Notes: generated by a model not told the origin, from the letters alone. Counted from the first letter of the stretch, positions 52,879-63,209 are shown. The stretch is DNA of 64,000 nt from Streptomyces sp. NBC_01481 (GCF_026339995.1 NZ_JAPEPT010000002.1:731001-795000); one strand, 5' to 3'. Translations and numbers: made by a program.

Positions 52879-53769
52879 TCACCAGTCGACCGCAGCACGC
52901 AGCAGCCACTCGTGCGCCCGCGCGATGTGCGGGAGTGCGAGTGTGCCGGTCCGGACGACGAGAAAGTACGTACGCAGCGGGGGTACGGGAGGGTCGAGCA
53001 GTGCCACCAAACGCCCGCTGCGGAGATCCCCCTCGCACAGATAGCGCGGCAGCACGGCGAGGCCCGCGCCCGAGGCCGCGGTCTCCAGGACGGCCCGCAG
53101 GTCGGGGGCGATCACGGCGCCCGCGGCGGCCGGCCGGGAGTCGAAGACGGCGGACCAGTAGCGCGAGACGAACGGCAGGGATTCGTGGACTTCCACGACG
53201 GGCAACTGCTCGAGCACCACATGCCCGCCGCGCAGCACTCCGGGACCCAGCCGGGCCGCCCAGCGCGGCGAGGCGACCAGGACGTGCTCCTCGTCGCAGA
53301 GCGGCGTCGCCGTGAGCAGCTCGCCGCGCGGACGGGCGGTGGCGATAGCCAGATCGTGGTGTCCGGCGGCCAGACCTTCCAGCGTCTCCTCGGCGTTCCC
53401 GAAAGAGGCTCGCAGCGCGAGGCCCTGGGATATGAGCGGGGTGAGGGCGGGCAGGGCGCGCAGCGACACGAACTCCGGGGGACCCGCCAGATGCAGGGTC
53501 CGTACGCCCGACTCCTCGTCGAGACCGGTCTCGGCGATCTCTACCAGGGCGTCCAGATGAGGGGCGGCCCGGTGCGCGAGTTCGTCGCCGATGGTCGTGG
53601 GGGTCACTCCGCGGGCCTGGCGCAGGAACAGCGGCCGCCCCAGCTGCTTCTCCAGCGTGCGGATCTGCCCGGTCACGGCGGGCTGGGAGAGCCCCAGCAG
53701 TGCGGCGGCACGGGTGAAGGAGCCGGCCCGGTGCACCGTGACGAATGTGCGCAGCAGGGCCAGATCCAT
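52879..53769 (-). CDS. LysR family transcriptional regulator
   Basis: LTTR activator or repressor, 296 aa, starting MDLALLRTFVTVHRAGSFTR. The HTH is SFTRAAALLGLSQPAVTGQI near 17-36, and the substrate-binding domain covers about 90-290. GGAAHIS-like coinducer motifs are not readable. It lies 53 bp upstream of the Nudix gene on the same strand. It diverges from the small RNA candidate to its right. Confidence 0.9.
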   Translation of the reverse strand: MDLALLRTFVTVHRAGSFTRAAALLGLSQPAVTGQIRTLEKQLGRPLFLRQARGVTPTTIGDELAHRAAPHLDALVEIAETGLDEESGVRTLHLAGPPEFVSLRALPALTPLISQGLALRASFGNAEETLEGLAAGHHDLAIATARPRGELLTATPLCDEEHVLVASPRWAARLGPGVLRGGHVVLEQLPVVEVHESLPFVSRYWSAVFDSRPAAAGAVIAPDLRAVLETAASGAGLAVLPRYLCEGDLRSGRLVALLDPPVPPLRTYFLVVRTGTLALPHIARAHEWLLRAAVDW

Positions 53770-53848
53770 GCCAAGCCCCTCTCGACCGACGATGCCCGCG
53801 GACCGGACAACTATAAATAAGTCGATAGGTCGCTGTCGCTACTGTGAT

Positions 53849-53877
53849 TGGACACTGACGCAGAGTCAACTAGCCTT
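53849..53877 (+). promoter_or_regulatory. Promoter of the small RNA candidate
   Basis: TTGGAC, a 17-bp spacer and TAGCCT, close to the HrdB consensus, pointing right into a gene-free stretch. Confidence 0.6.
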
Positions 53878-53882
53878 GTTCG

Positions 53883-53952
53883 CGCGGTTCTTCGCGCAGA
53901 GAACCGAGGGCGGTCCGAGCCATGAGGGGGGAGGCTCGGACCGCTCGTTTTG
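53883..53952 (+). ncRNA. Putative small RNA of about 70 nt
   Basis: The stretch after a consensus promoter holds a first hairpin (GGTTCT/AGAACC around 53886-53905) and a terminator stem (GGCGGTCCGAGCC...GGCTCGGACCGCTC, 53909-53946) followed by CGTTTTG. There is no ORF or RBS. Streptomyces coelicolor has a reported small RNA, scr3920, in the same chromosomal neighbourhood; from memory this may be its homologue, which I cannot verify. The rest of 53770-54079 shows nothing else. Confidence 0.55.
53906..53950 (+). terminator. Intrinsic terminator of the small RNA
   Basis: Long GC stem with an 11-nt loop followed by CGTTTTG, one of few T-tailed terminators in the window. Confidence 0.75.
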
Positions 53953-54079
53953 CGTAGTGCCGCTCAGCGCGCCGTTGTACTCCGGCGTACGCCCCCGGTC
54001 CACTACCGCGCGCGGCTTCGTGCGCCCCGCCCCGAGTTGCCGGCCTCAACCCGAACTGTCCGGAACCAGCGACTCCGCC

Positions 54080-55231
54080 CTAACGTGCCGCCTTGTCCAG
54101 CGCCCGCAGCACATCCGCCACCAGGTCCTTCGCGTCCTCGGCGCCCGCCGAGAAGCGGATGAAGCCCTCCGGAACCGCGTCGCCACCCCAGCGACCGCGT
54201 CGCTCAGCGGTGGAACGCACTCCGCCGAAGCTCGTCGCGTCGTCCACCAGCCGCAGCCCGCCCAGGAAGCGTTCCGCGTGCCCCCGATCCGGCAGCACGA
54301 ACGAGACCACGGAGCCGAAGCGCCGCATCTGCTGCGAAGCGATCTTGTACGAGGGGTCCGACGGCAGCCCGGGATACCGCAGCCCGCTCACCTCGCCCCG
54401 GCCGCCCAGTGCCTCCGCAAGCGCCAGCGCATTCGCGCACTGCCGCTCGATCCGCAGCTGAAGCGTGGCCAGGGAGCGGTGCGCGAGCCACGCCTCCATC
54501 GGGCCGGGAATCGCCCCGACCACCTTGCGCCAGCGCCGTACACCCGCCACCAACTCCGGATCCCGGCAGGTCACATGGCCGAGCAGGATATCTCCGTGGC
54601 CCGTCATGCCCTTGGTGTCGCTGGCCACCGAGAAGTCCGCGCCGAGCTCCAGCGGCCGCTGACCGAGCGGCGTCGCGAGGGTGTTGTCGACCGCGACCAG
54701 CGCGCCGGCCGCGTGCGCCGCCTCCACCAGCCGCCGTACGTCACACACGTCCAGCCCCGGATTGGACGGCGTCTCGATCCACAGCAGCCGCGCGCCGTCG
54801 AGCACGCCCAGTTGAGCGTCGCCGCCCGTCGGCGCGGTCCTGACCTCGACGCCGTAGGCCTCGAGACGTTCCCGCAGCAGCGGCAGCGCCTGATAGCCGT
54901 CGTCCGGCAGCACCACCGCTTCCCCAGCCTTCAGCTGAGAGAAGAGCACCGCCGAGATCGCCGCCATCCCCGAGGCGAAGGCCACGGTGCCTACGGACTC
55001 CCCCGGCGCCTCGAGCTCGCCGATCGCCCGCTCCAGATGGGTCCAGGTCGGGTTCTCGTCACGGCCGTAGGTGTAAGGACCGGTGGGCTCGCCCGGGAGG
55101 TGGAAGTGGGCCGCGAAGACCGGTCCGGGCAGGGTCGGTTCGTACTTCACCGGCTCGGGAAGCCCGGCCCGCACCGCCCTGGTGCCGTCGCCCAGGCTTC
55201 CGCCGTCGCCTGCACTCATGCCGCCGCTCAT
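54080..55231 (-). CDS. Cystathionine gamma-lyase/synthase family PLP enzyme
   Basis: Trans-sulfuration family enzyme, 383 aa, starting MSGGMSAGDGGSLGDGTRAV. The PLP lysine is in SVASDTKGMTGHGDI near 204, and YTYGRDENPTWTHLERAIGE near 53 is the family N-terminal signature. FASGMAAISAV near 85 begins the PLP phosphate loop. Whether it is a lyase (to cysteine) or a synthase cannot be decided by eye. Its start overlaps ptpA by 4 bp, so both are translated from one mRNA. Confidence 0.87.
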   Translation of the reverse strand: MSGGMSAGDGGSLGDGTRAVRAGLPEPVKYEPTLPGPVFAAHFHLPGEPTGPYTYGRDENPTWTHLERAIGELEAPGESVGTVAFASGMAAISAVLFSQLKAGEAVVLPDDGYQALPLLRERLEAYGVEVRTAPTGGDAQLGVLDGARLLWIETPSNPGLDVCDVRRLVEAAHAAGALVAVDNTLATPLGQRPLELGADFSVASDTKGMTGHGDILLGHVTCRDPELVAGVRRWRKVVGAIPGPMEAWLAHRSLATLQLRIERQCANALALAEALGGRGEVSGLRYPGLPSDPSYKIASQQMRRFGSVVSFVLPDRGHAERFLGGLRLVDDATSFGGVRSTAERRGRWGGDAVPEGFIRFSAGAEDAKDLVADVLRALDKAAR

Positions 55232-55725
55232 GCCGCACGCTCCTCGACTGCCATCCGTACGACGTCGAGCAACCCCTCGCTCGCCGCCTCCACCATCTCA
55301 AGGCACTCCTCGAAACCGTCCATACCGCCGTAGTACGGATCCGGAACATCCAGGTCTCCGGCCGCGGACGGGTCGTACGACCGCAGCAGCCGCACCTTTG
55401 AGGCGTCCGCGGCCGTCGGCGCGAGCCGCCGCAGCTCCCGCAGATGCCCCTCGTCCAGCGCGATCACCAGATCGAGGAGCGGGAACCAGGAGGCGCGGAA
55501 CTGCCGGGCGCTGTGCCCGGACTCGTAGCCGTTCGCCTCCAGCACGGCGACGGTGCGGCCGTCCGCGCCGTCGCCCTCGTGCCAGCCTCCGGTGCCCGCG
55601 CTGTCCACCTCGACCACCCCGTCGAGTCCGGCCTCGGCCACGCGCGCGCGGAAGACGGACTCGGCCATGGGTGAGCGGCAGATGTTGCCGGTGCAGACGA
55701 AGCAGACGCGATACGCAGAACTCAC
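55228..55725 (-). CDS. ptpA: Low-molecular-weight protein tyrosine phosphatase
   Basis: Cysteine-based phosphatase of the PtpA type, 165 aa from GTG 55725 (MSSAYRVCFVCTGNICRSPM), with the CX5R loop C11-R17. The DPYYGG general-acid motif is near 129-134. The homologous S. coelicolor enzyme affects antibiotic production. AGGACTG lies 9 bases upstream of the GTG. It sits between the holin-like protein and the gamma-lyase in one minus-strand operon, with 7 bp and -4 bp spacing. Confidence 0.93.
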   Translation of the reverse strand: MSSAYRVCFVCTGNICRSPMAESVFRARVAEAGLDGVVEVDSAGTGGWHEGDGADGRTVAVLEANGYESGHSARQFRASWFPLLDLVIALDEGHLRELRRLAPTAADASKVRLLRSYDPSAAGDLDVPDPYYGGMDGFEECLEMVEAASEGLLDVVRMAVEERAA

Positions 55726-55732
55726 TCGGTGT

Positions 55733-56110
55733 TCAGTCCTTGTCCGGCAGAGCGACATTCATCGCCCAGGAAACGACAGAGATGATCAGGCCGCCGAGCA
55801 CGGCGGTCCAGAAGCCCTCGACGTGGAAGTTCAGGTCGAACTGGTCGGCCAGCCAGGAGGTCAGCAGCAACATCAGGGCGTTGATGACCAGCGTGATCAA
55901 CCCGAGGGTGAGGATGAACAGCGGCAGGGTCAGCAGCTTCACGACAGGCTTGACGAGGAAGTTGACCAGACCGAAGAGCAGCGCCACCAGGACCAGCGTC
56001 CAGGCCTTCTTGCCGGTGCTGTCCCCGGTGAGGGTTATGTCCTCCAGCAGCCAGATGGCCACCAGCAGGGCTGCCGCATTGGCGATCGTCTTGACTAGGA
56101 AATTCATCAT
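55733..56110 (-). CDS. YvlD-type phage holin family 4 membrane protein
   Basis: Small four-segment membrane protein of PF04020 type, about 125 aa, starting MMNFLVKTIANAAALLVAIW. Later segments are VLVALLFGLVNFLVKPVVKL, LTLGLITLVINALMLLLTSW and FWTAVLGGLIISVVSWAMNV. Despite the name these proteins are chromosomal and of unknown role, sometimes linked to envelope stress. Two ATGs (56110, 56107) stand side by side without a clear RBS. It is first in the operon with ptpA. Confidence 0.82.
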   Translation of the reverse strand: MMNFLVKTIANAAALLVAIWLLEDITLTGDSTGKKAWTLVLVALLFGLVNFLVKPVVKLLTLPLFILTLGLITLVINALMLLLTSWLADQFDLNFHVEGFWTAVLGGLIISVVSWAMNVALPDKD

Positions 56111-56161
56111 GTGTCTGATCGTGGCAGACGTGATCGGACCTACGGCAGGGGCGGACGGACC

Positions 56162-56479
56162 ATGAAGGCATTCCGACTGGATGAGCTGGAGGCGGAGCGC
56201 GCCGCCAACGACGGCGCATATCTCCAGTTTCTGCGCGAGCGGAACATGTCGGTCGGGTTGTACGCGCTGGATGCCGGTGATCTCGACCCCCAGCTGCCCC
56301 ACCGCCAGGATGAGGTCTACTTCGTCGTCAGCGGCCGCGCCTCCATCACGGTCGGGATGGAGACGACCCAGGTCGGACGGGGCAGTGTGGTCTATGTCCC
56401 CGCCGGAGTGGCCCATAAGTTCCACCACATCACCGAGGATCTGCGGGTCATGGTGGTCTTTTCTCCCCCTGAGAGCTGA
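56162..56479 (+). CDS. Cupin domain protein
   Basis: A single small beta-barrel cupin, 105 aa, starting MKAFRLDELEAERAANDGAY. Cupin motif 1 is LPHRQDEVYFVVSGRASITV near 42-61, and motif 2 is VVYVPAGVAHKFHHI near 78-92. Motif 1 keeps the metal-ligand His and Glu in LPHRQDEVYF, and motif 2 keeps a His. The substrate is unknown. The start follows GGCGGAC. It diverges from the holin-like gene by 51 bp. Confidence 0.85.
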   Translation: MKAFRLDELEAERAANDGAYLQFLRERNMSVGLYALDAGDLDPQLPHRQDEVYFVVSGRASITVGMETTQVGRGSVVYVPAGVAHKFHHITEDLRVMVVFSPPES

Positions 56480-56600
56480 CCGGAACCCTGCCCGGTCCCT
56501 AGGGGTTCGCTCAGGGGAGATCAAGGGCTCGCGGGCCCCCGGACGTCACCCCTCGCGCATAGCATCGAAGCCAGGAACCCAGAGAAAAGAGGTAGGGACG

Positions 56601-56819
56601 ATGGCTGTGCGGGAGATATTCGCGGGGATGCCGTGGTGGGTGAAGTGGGTCGCGGTGCCCGTCATCGCCCTTGTGCTGTTCGGCGGCCTGATCGCGAGCG
56701 TGATCGGCTTTGTGATCGGACTGCTCTTCAAGGTCCTGCTGTTCGCCGCACTTGTCGGTGGACTCGTCTTTGTCGTACGGAAGTTCATGTCGTCCTCCAG
56801 CTCGCGCAGCGACTGGTAG
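56601..56819 (+). CDS. DUF5326 family small membrane protein
   Basis: A 72-aa protein of unknown role found widely in Streptomyces, starting MAVREIFAGMPWWVKWVAVP. It consists almost wholly of two hydrophobic segments (WVAVPVIALVLFGGLIASVI and FKVLLFAALVGGLVFVVRKF) and ends in a Ser-rich, basic tail. GAGGTAGGGACG is an excellent RBS. It lies 22 bp before the ssgR-like remnant. Confidence 0.8.
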   Translation: MAVREIFAGMPWWVKWVAVPVIALVLFGGLIASVIGFVIGLLFKVLLFAALVGGLVFVVRKFMSSSSSRSDW

Positions 56820-56841
56820 TGACCAAGAGGACATATCCGGA

Positions 56842-56970
56842 CGGGCGTTAGCCCGGCCGGGAGGACACCCCGCGCGGCGGGCGCTGCGGCTTCTGGAGGC
56901 TGCGGGCTCCCATCGGGACGGAGTCCCCGCGAGGCAGCTCGCGCGCGAGGCGGGCCCTCCGCTTCCTGTC
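56842..56970 (+). pseudogene. Relic of an IclR-type ssgR gene
   Basis: A stretch of about 40 codons reads RPGGHPARRALRLLEAAGSH then RDGVPARQLAREAGPPLP, the N-terminal half-helix-turn-helix of an IclR regulator, then the resemblance stops before the recognition helix. No start codon suits this frame and no IclR effector domain follows. In S. coelicolor the ssgA activator gene ssgR stands directly upstream of ssgA, so this is best explained as a truncated copy. A TTA codon (56848-56850) is in frame. The remaining bases up to 57175 hold the ssgA promoter region. Confidence 0.6.
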
Positions 56971-57175
56971 GTCGCCGTCACCGACACCCCATGTACCCCT
57001 GCAGTCGAGGTGTGGGACGTGCTCAGCTCCCTGACGCTCTCTATCAGTATCTGAAAACTCACTCCTTGTGATCTTCGAGCGCGTACTGGACGATTACGTC
57101 AAGAGGGCCATGGGGATCTTTCCTGGCCTTTTTGACGAGCTTCCGTTCACTGCTTCATCCACTGCGGGGTACATG

Positions 57176-57610
57176 ATGCGCGAGTCGGTCCAGGCCGAGG
57201 TCCTCATGAGTTTCCTTGTCTCCGAGGAACTCTCCTTCCGGATCCCGGTGGAGATCCGGTACGAGACGAAGGATCCGTTCGCCGTGCGGATGACCTTTCA
57301 CCTGCCCGGAGATGCGCCTGTGACCTGGACCTTCGGTCGGGAGTTGCTGGTGGACGGCATCAACGGTCCGAGCGGGGACGGCGATGTGCACATCGCGCCG
57401 ACGCGTCCCGGGAAGCTGTCCGATGTGGCCATCCGGCTTCAGGTCGGCTGCGACCGGGCGCTGTTCCGGGTGAGTGCTGCGCCGCTCGTGGCCTTCCTCG
57501 ACCGCACGGACAAGCTGGTGCCGCTGGGGCAGGAGCGTACGGTCGTCGACTTCGAGTGCAATCTCGACGAGGCCCTCGGGCGCATTCTCGCGGAGGAGAA
57601 CGCCGGCTGA
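57176..57610 (+). CDS. ssgA: SsgA family sporulation/cell division regulator
   Basis: SsgA-like protein that guides sporulation septum formation and branching in Streptomyces. The protein is 144 aa, starting MRESVQAEVLMSFLVSEELS as in other SALPs. Hallmarks are FRIPVEIRYETKDPFAVRMT, FHLPGDAPVTWTFGRELLVD and LVAFLDRTDKLVPLGQE. An alternative ATG at 57206 (MSFLVSEELS) has GAGG at 5 bases. Position between a DUF5326-type gene and the ssgR remnant on one side and the YibE gene on the other matches the ssgA locus, which supports the symbol over the paralogues ssgB-ssgG. Confidence 0.85.
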   Translation: MRESVQAEVLMSFLVSEELSFRIPVEIRYETKDPFAVRMTFHLPGDAPVTWTFGRELLVDGINGPSGDGDVHIAPTRPGKLSDVAIRLQVGCDRALFRVSAAPLVAFLDRTDKLVPLGQERTVVDFECNLDEALGRILAEENAG

Positions 57611-57641
57611 GCGGCGCCGGGGCATCTACGGCTTGTGCCCG

Positions 57642-58970
57642 CTACCTCTTACGGCGGCGGCCACTGCCGCCACGCATCGCAGCCCGGCCCGTCGCCGGGA
57701 GAGGACCCGGCCGGTCGGCGGAGACCACCAGCGCCGCCAGCGCGGTGGTCACGGGCACCGAGGCGACCAGGCCGATCGAACCGATCAGGGTCCGTACGAT
57801 CTCCTCTGCCACCAACTCGCTGCTGGCCACCGTCCCCACACTGCTCTGGGCGATCGAGAAGAGCAGCAGGAGCGGCAATGCGGCGCCCGCGTAAGCCAGT
57901 ACGAGCGTGTTGACGACGGACGCGATGTGGTCCCGGCCGATGCGGATACCGGCCCGGTAGAGCGCCCGCCGGCCCATGTCCGGGTCCGCCTGATGCAGTT
58001 CCCACACCGCCGAGGTCTGGGTCACCGTCACATCGTCGAGCACTCCGAGCGAGCCGATGATGACGCTCGCCAGCAGCAGACCGCTCAAGTCGATGTTCGG
58101 AAACAGGCCGTGGATCAGGCCGGTGCTGTCGTCGGTGTTGCCGCTGAGACTCGCCCAGCCGATGAACAGCGAGCCCAGCAGCCCGATCACCAGCAGCGAG
58201 ATCAGGGTGCCGATCACCGCGACCGACGTGCGCGCGCTCAGTCCGTGGCACAGGTAGAGCGCGATCAGCATGATCGCGCTCGCTCCGACCACCGCGACGA
58301 TCAGTGGATTGGAGCCCTGCAGGATCGCGGGCAGGATGAACAGGGTCAGTACGGCGAAGGAAGCAGCGAGCGCGATCAGCGCCATCACACCGCGCATCCG
58401 CCCCACCAGCACCACCACGAGCGCAAAGATCCCGGCCAGCAGCGCCAACGGGAACTCGCGGTCCACGTCGGTCACGGAGTACTGAAGATCACGGGGCGCG
58501 TCGGGGGCGTACGCCACCACCACACCCTGGCCCTCGCTCAACTGACGGGTCGCGTCCGGCTGGACGATCTCGACGAAGGTGCGGCCCTTGTCCTTGCCGG
58601 TGGTGACCTTGACCGTCGCCTTCTTGCACGTGCCCTGCTGGGCGTTGACCGCCTCACGTCCCTCGGGTGTGGAGGTGTCGCCGGTCGGCGGGACCTGTGC
58701 GGCGTTCACGTCCTTGCAGTCGACCTTGTCGACCCGAACAACCTTGCCCTGCTCGGTCTGCCGGTCGAAGCCGACACCGGTGCGCTCATGGCCGGGAGCG
58801 CCGCCCGGCCAGAGCACGACGAGGCCCACGACGACGGCCGTGGCGAAAGGAATCAGCACCGCGGCGATGACCTTGCGGAGGTGCTGCGAGACGGGTGCGG
58901 CGGGCCCATGGCTGTGCGAGTGGCCATGGGGCTCGGGCGTCTGCGGCGGGGGTGTCGGCGATGAGGTCAC
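57642..58970 (-). CDS. YibE/F-like multi-pass membrane protein
   Basis: Membrane protein of the YibE/F family, 442 aa from GTG 58970 (MTSSPTPPPQTPEPHGHSHS). A first segment (KVIAAVLIPFATAVVVGLVV) is followed by a soluble ~110-residue domain with two Cys, then 7-8 segments, among them LALLAGIFALVVVLVGRMRG and LLLASVIIGSLGVLDDVTVT. The acidic LDDVT motif is family-typical. The His-rich N-terminus (HGHSHSHGP) may bind metal. The function is unknown. No RBS is seen, so it may be leaderless. An open frame continues antisense through thiC to 60845 and is not genuine. Confidence 0.82.
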   Translation of the reverse strand: MTSSPTPPPQTPEPHGHSHSHGPAAPVSQHLRKVIAAVLIPFATAVVVGLVVLWPGGAPGHERTGVGFDRQTEQGKVVRVDKVDCKDVNAAQVPPTGDTSTPEGREAVNAQQGTCKKATVKVTTGKDKGRTFVEIVQPDATRQLSEGQGVVVAYAPDAPRDLQYSVTDVDREFPLALLAGIFALVVVLVGRMRGVMALIALAASFAVLTLFILPAILQGSNPLIVAVVGASAIMLIALYLCHGLSARTSVAVIGTLISLLVIGLLGSLFIGWASLSGNTDDSTGLIHGLFPNIDLSGLLLASVIIGSLGVLDDVTVTQTSAVWELHQADPDMGRRALYRAGIRIGRDHIASVVNTLVLAYAGAALPLLLLFSIAQSSVGTVASSELVAEEIVRTLIGSIGLVASVPVTTALAALVVSADRPGPLPATGRAAMRGGSGRRRKR

Positions 58971-59004
58971 CGACCGATCATCGCAAGAACGACGGGGCCC
59001 ACTG

Positions 59005-59032
59005 TTCAGCACGCCAGAAATGACGCTAGCGT
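59005..59032 (+). promoter_or_regulatory. thiC promoter candidate
   Basis: TTCAGC, a 16-bp spacer and TAGCGT place the transcript start near 59039, just before the riboswitch. Confidence 0.4.
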
Positions 59033-59048
59033 GGTGGCACCTTTGCAC

Positions 59049-59157
59049 ACGCGGGAGCTCGGAGCACCGGGCTGAGAGGGCGCTGAAATCCGTACGAACT
59101 GTACGGAAGCGGCTGCGCCGACCGCCGAACCTGTTACCGGGTAATGCCGGCGTAGGG
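59049..59157 (+). promoter_or_regulatory. TPP riboswitch (THI element)
   Basis: The thi-box core is clear: GCTGAGAGGG near 59071, and ACCTGTTACCGGGTAATGCC then GGCGTAGGGA near 59129-59157. When TPP binds, the closing stem would take up the GGAG that serves thiC. Control is likely at translation because the RBS overlaps the last helix and no terminator follows. Confidence 0.93.
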
Positions 59158-59162
59158 AGTAG

Positions 59163-60941
<1,779 letters not shown>

Positions 60942-60964
60942 TGCCCCGCCGCTGGGTCGTGTCG

Positions 60965-61004
60965 CCCGAGCACCGGCCGGGGGTCACTCCGGCTGGTGCT
61001 CGGG
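60965..61004. terminator. Bidirectional terminator between thiC and the membrane-protein gene
   Basis: CCCGAGCACC...GGTGCTCGGG stem (with further GC pairs and a G-U) spans the stop codon of the minus-strand gene. Confidence 0.75.
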
Positions 61005-61805
61005 GCCGCCGAAGTCCGGGCTGGTGAAGTCCGGGCTGGTGAAGGTGGGGCGCTGGCCCGACGTCGAGCCCTCGCTCGGGCTGGAGTAGTCCGGGCCGCT
61101 GTAGCCGACCTTCGGGATACGGCTCACATGGCGCGGCGGGGCCGCGGAGGTCGGGTCGGCGCTGGGGTCGGCGAGCGCTGCTCGCAGGAAGGGCAGGAGA
61201 CCGCGCTCCAGCAGGGCGTGCCGCCAGGCCTCTTTGGCCCGGGACACCTCGTCGGGTAGTTCGCCCGTCGACTCCTCGGCCGGCAGTTGGGTCGCGCCAT
61301 TGCGCAACGCGGTCAGCAGCAGCCCTATCGCGGCGACCAGAATGGCGGCCGCTGTGAGGGCCGCGAAGAACCAGCCCGCCGCGACCATGGTCGCGGCGAA
61401 GGAGGGCGTGGGGCTGAGCATCTTCAGGATGTAGCCGACCAGCAGGAAGATCAGTGCGGCTGTCCCCGCGAGCACCGGGGCCAGCACGGCTATGACGGCG
61501 GCGAACCCGGCGCCGTTCTGGGAGGCCCCGTCCGCCGCGGAGGCCGGCACGGAGATCCGCGTGGAAGCGGCGGCCGCGGGGGAACGCATCTCCTCGCGGA
61601 CCTTTGTGTAGTGCTCGTACTCGGCAGCGGCGGCGGTGGTGATCAGTGCCGTCGCGTTCAGGGCCATCGTGCGCAGCTGTTCGGCGTTCAGGCGCTGCCC
61701 CACGGCAGCGAGGTCCGGACGGTCATGGGCGTTGCGCAGCGCGTCGTCGAGGATGCGCTCGTACTCGGCGCGGTCCTCGGTCAGCAGGTGCGGAGCGCTG
61801 TTCAT
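60984..61805 (-). CDS. Two-segment membrane protein with repeated C-terminal tail
   Basis: Function unknown. The protein is 273 aa, starting MNSAPHLLTEDRAEYERILD, with GGGGGA 6 bases upstream. A helical cytoplasmic N-terminus of ~95 residues precedes two membrane helices (AVIAVLAPVLAGTAALIFLL and VAAGWFFAALTAAAILVAAI). The C-terminal part is disordered and ends with a repeat FTSPDFTSPDFGG, coded by a 15-bp tandem duplication (61011-61040). No family was recognised. It faces thiC. Confidence 0.7.
   Translation of the reverse strand: MNSAPHLLTEDRAEYERILDDALRNAHDRPDLAAVGQRLNAEQLRTMALNATALITTAAAAEYEHYTKVREEMRSPAAAASTRISVPASAADGASQNGAGFAAVIAVLAPVLAGTAALIFLLVGYILKMLSPTPSFAATMVAAGWFFAALTAAAILVAAIGLLLTALRNGATQLPAEESTGELPDEVSRAKEAWRHALLERGLLPFLRAALADPSADPTSAAPPRHVSRIPKVGYSGPDYSSPSEGSTSGQRPTFTSPDFTSPDFGGPEHQPE
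61011..61040. repeat. 15-bp tandem repeat in a coding tail
   Basis: GAAGTCCGGGCTGGT stands twice in direct tandem, encoding TSPDF twice on the minus strand, with a degraded third copy after it. Confidence 0.9.
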
Positions 61806-61958
61806 GTGCATCCCCCGATGCTCCGTAGGGCCGGGTTGCCCGCATGGATCGGGCGGTTGGGCAGAAACGGAGGAGAGCCTGCTACGGATAAGCCGATGGT
61901 AGAGCGGTTACGGCACGGGGTGACAGGGGCTTTCCGTAAATCGCCTGCAGGGCTCTGC

Positions 61959-63035
61959 TCAATTGGACAGAGGAAGTTGGACGACAAGCAGCTTTCCGGC
62001 CATGGTCACGCCGCCGTCCATGGCGATCGCGAGCCCGTCCGCGTATACGTGCGGGCCTTCGACAACCGGACGTGCTCCGTCCTCGCCGTCCTCGGTGCCC
62101 ACCTCGCCCAGCAGATACGGAATGGGGCTGTGGCCGTGCACGACGCGGTTGCCGCCATAGGCCGAAAGCAGTTCGCGTACGGCCTGCGGTCCCGCGTCGT
62201 CACGGAAGGCGAAGCGCTTGGTGAATTTGCGGAACAGGTCCCAGCACTCGTCGGCGTCATTGCGCGTGAGGATCGCGTGCACCGTGTCATTGACGTCTTC
62301 GATGCTGGAGCCGTACTCCAGATACGCGGTGGTGTCGGAGTGCATCAGCAGATGCTCGTCCTCCTCGATCACCGCGTCGAGGCGCGCCATCCACTGCAGA
62401 TGGACGTCCTGGAGCCGGTCCATGTCGGACTTCTGACCGCCGTTGAGCAGCCAGGCGGCCTGGAAGGTGGCGGTGCCGGCGCCGGAGTTGACCGGGGTGT
62501 CGCCGAAGCGCTTGGCGCCGAGGAGCAGCAGTTCGTGATTGCCCATCAGGGCCTTGCAGTAGCCGCCGGCGGCCGCAGCCTCGGCGGAGAGCCGCATGAC
62601 GAGGTCGATGACGCCGATCCCGTCGGGACCGCGGTCGGTGAAGTCGCCGAGGAACCAGAGGCGGGCATGGCCCGCCGCCCATTGGCCTTCGGCGTCGATG
62701 AGGCCCTGTTCGGTGAGGGCGGCGACGAGTTCGTCGAGATAGCCATGGACATCGCCGACGACATAGAGCGGGCCGAGGCCTTCGGGCGCGGGCGCCTCGT
62801 CGGGCGCGATCTGCACCTGGACGGTGTCGCCGGGACCGCCGGCGCTGATCACCGGGAGGTCGCGCGCGGTGGGGGTGTAGCCGTCCGGGGTTTCGCCCTC
62901 GGGGACCGCGTTGCCGGGATGGCTCGACTGAGGTGACTGTTGTGACTGCACGGGCACCTGCGCATACGGCGGCACACGGAAATCGCGCAATGTCGCCGTC
63001 CGCACCACGGGTCCTTGACCGGCCCCCTGAGTCAT
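61959..63035 (-). CDS. PPP-family metallophosphatase
   Basis: Serine/threonine or dinucleotide phosphatase of the calcineurin-like group, 358 aa from ATG 63035 (MTQGAGQGPVVRTATLRDFR), with GGAGGGGTCG ahead. After a ~80-residue Pro/Gln/Ser-rich N-terminus the metal-binding motifs appear in order: GDVHGYLDE near 90, GDFTDRGPDG near 128 and GNHELLLLG near 163, with VHGHSPIPY near 300. The target is unknown. It is the nearest upstream neighbour of a LacI regulator on the same strand, with 174 bp between. Confidence 0.88.
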   Translation of the reverse strand: MTQGAGQGPVVRTATLRDFRVPPYAQVPVQSQQSPQSSHPGNAVPEGETPDGYTPTARDLPVISAGGPGDTVQVQIAPDEAPAPEGLGPLYVVGDVHGYLDELVAALTEQGLIDAEGQWAAGHARLWFLGDFTDRGPDGIGVIDLVMRLSAEAAAAGGYCKALMGNHELLLLGAKRFGDTPVNSGAGTATFQAAWLLNGGQKSDMDRLQDVHLQWMARLDAVIEEDEHLLMHSDTTAYLEYGSSIEDVNDTVHAILTRNDADECWDLFRKFTKRFAFRDDAGPQAVRELLSAYGGNRVVHGHSPIPYLLGEVGTEDGEDGARPVVEGPHVYADGLAIAMDGGVTMAGKLLVVQLPLSN

Positions 63036-63209
63036 CGACCCCTCCACCACCGTCGCGCCGCCGTTCACCTCTCGGCCCAGCCTGGTCGGGGTGGTCCGCG
63101 GTGTCGTGCGCCCATCATAGGAATGAGCTCCGCGCTGTGTGACGCACCAGGGGTGGTGAATCCGTCAGCATCCCTGGTGCGCCGGTTGTTTCATCCCGAT
63201 TTATCAGGT

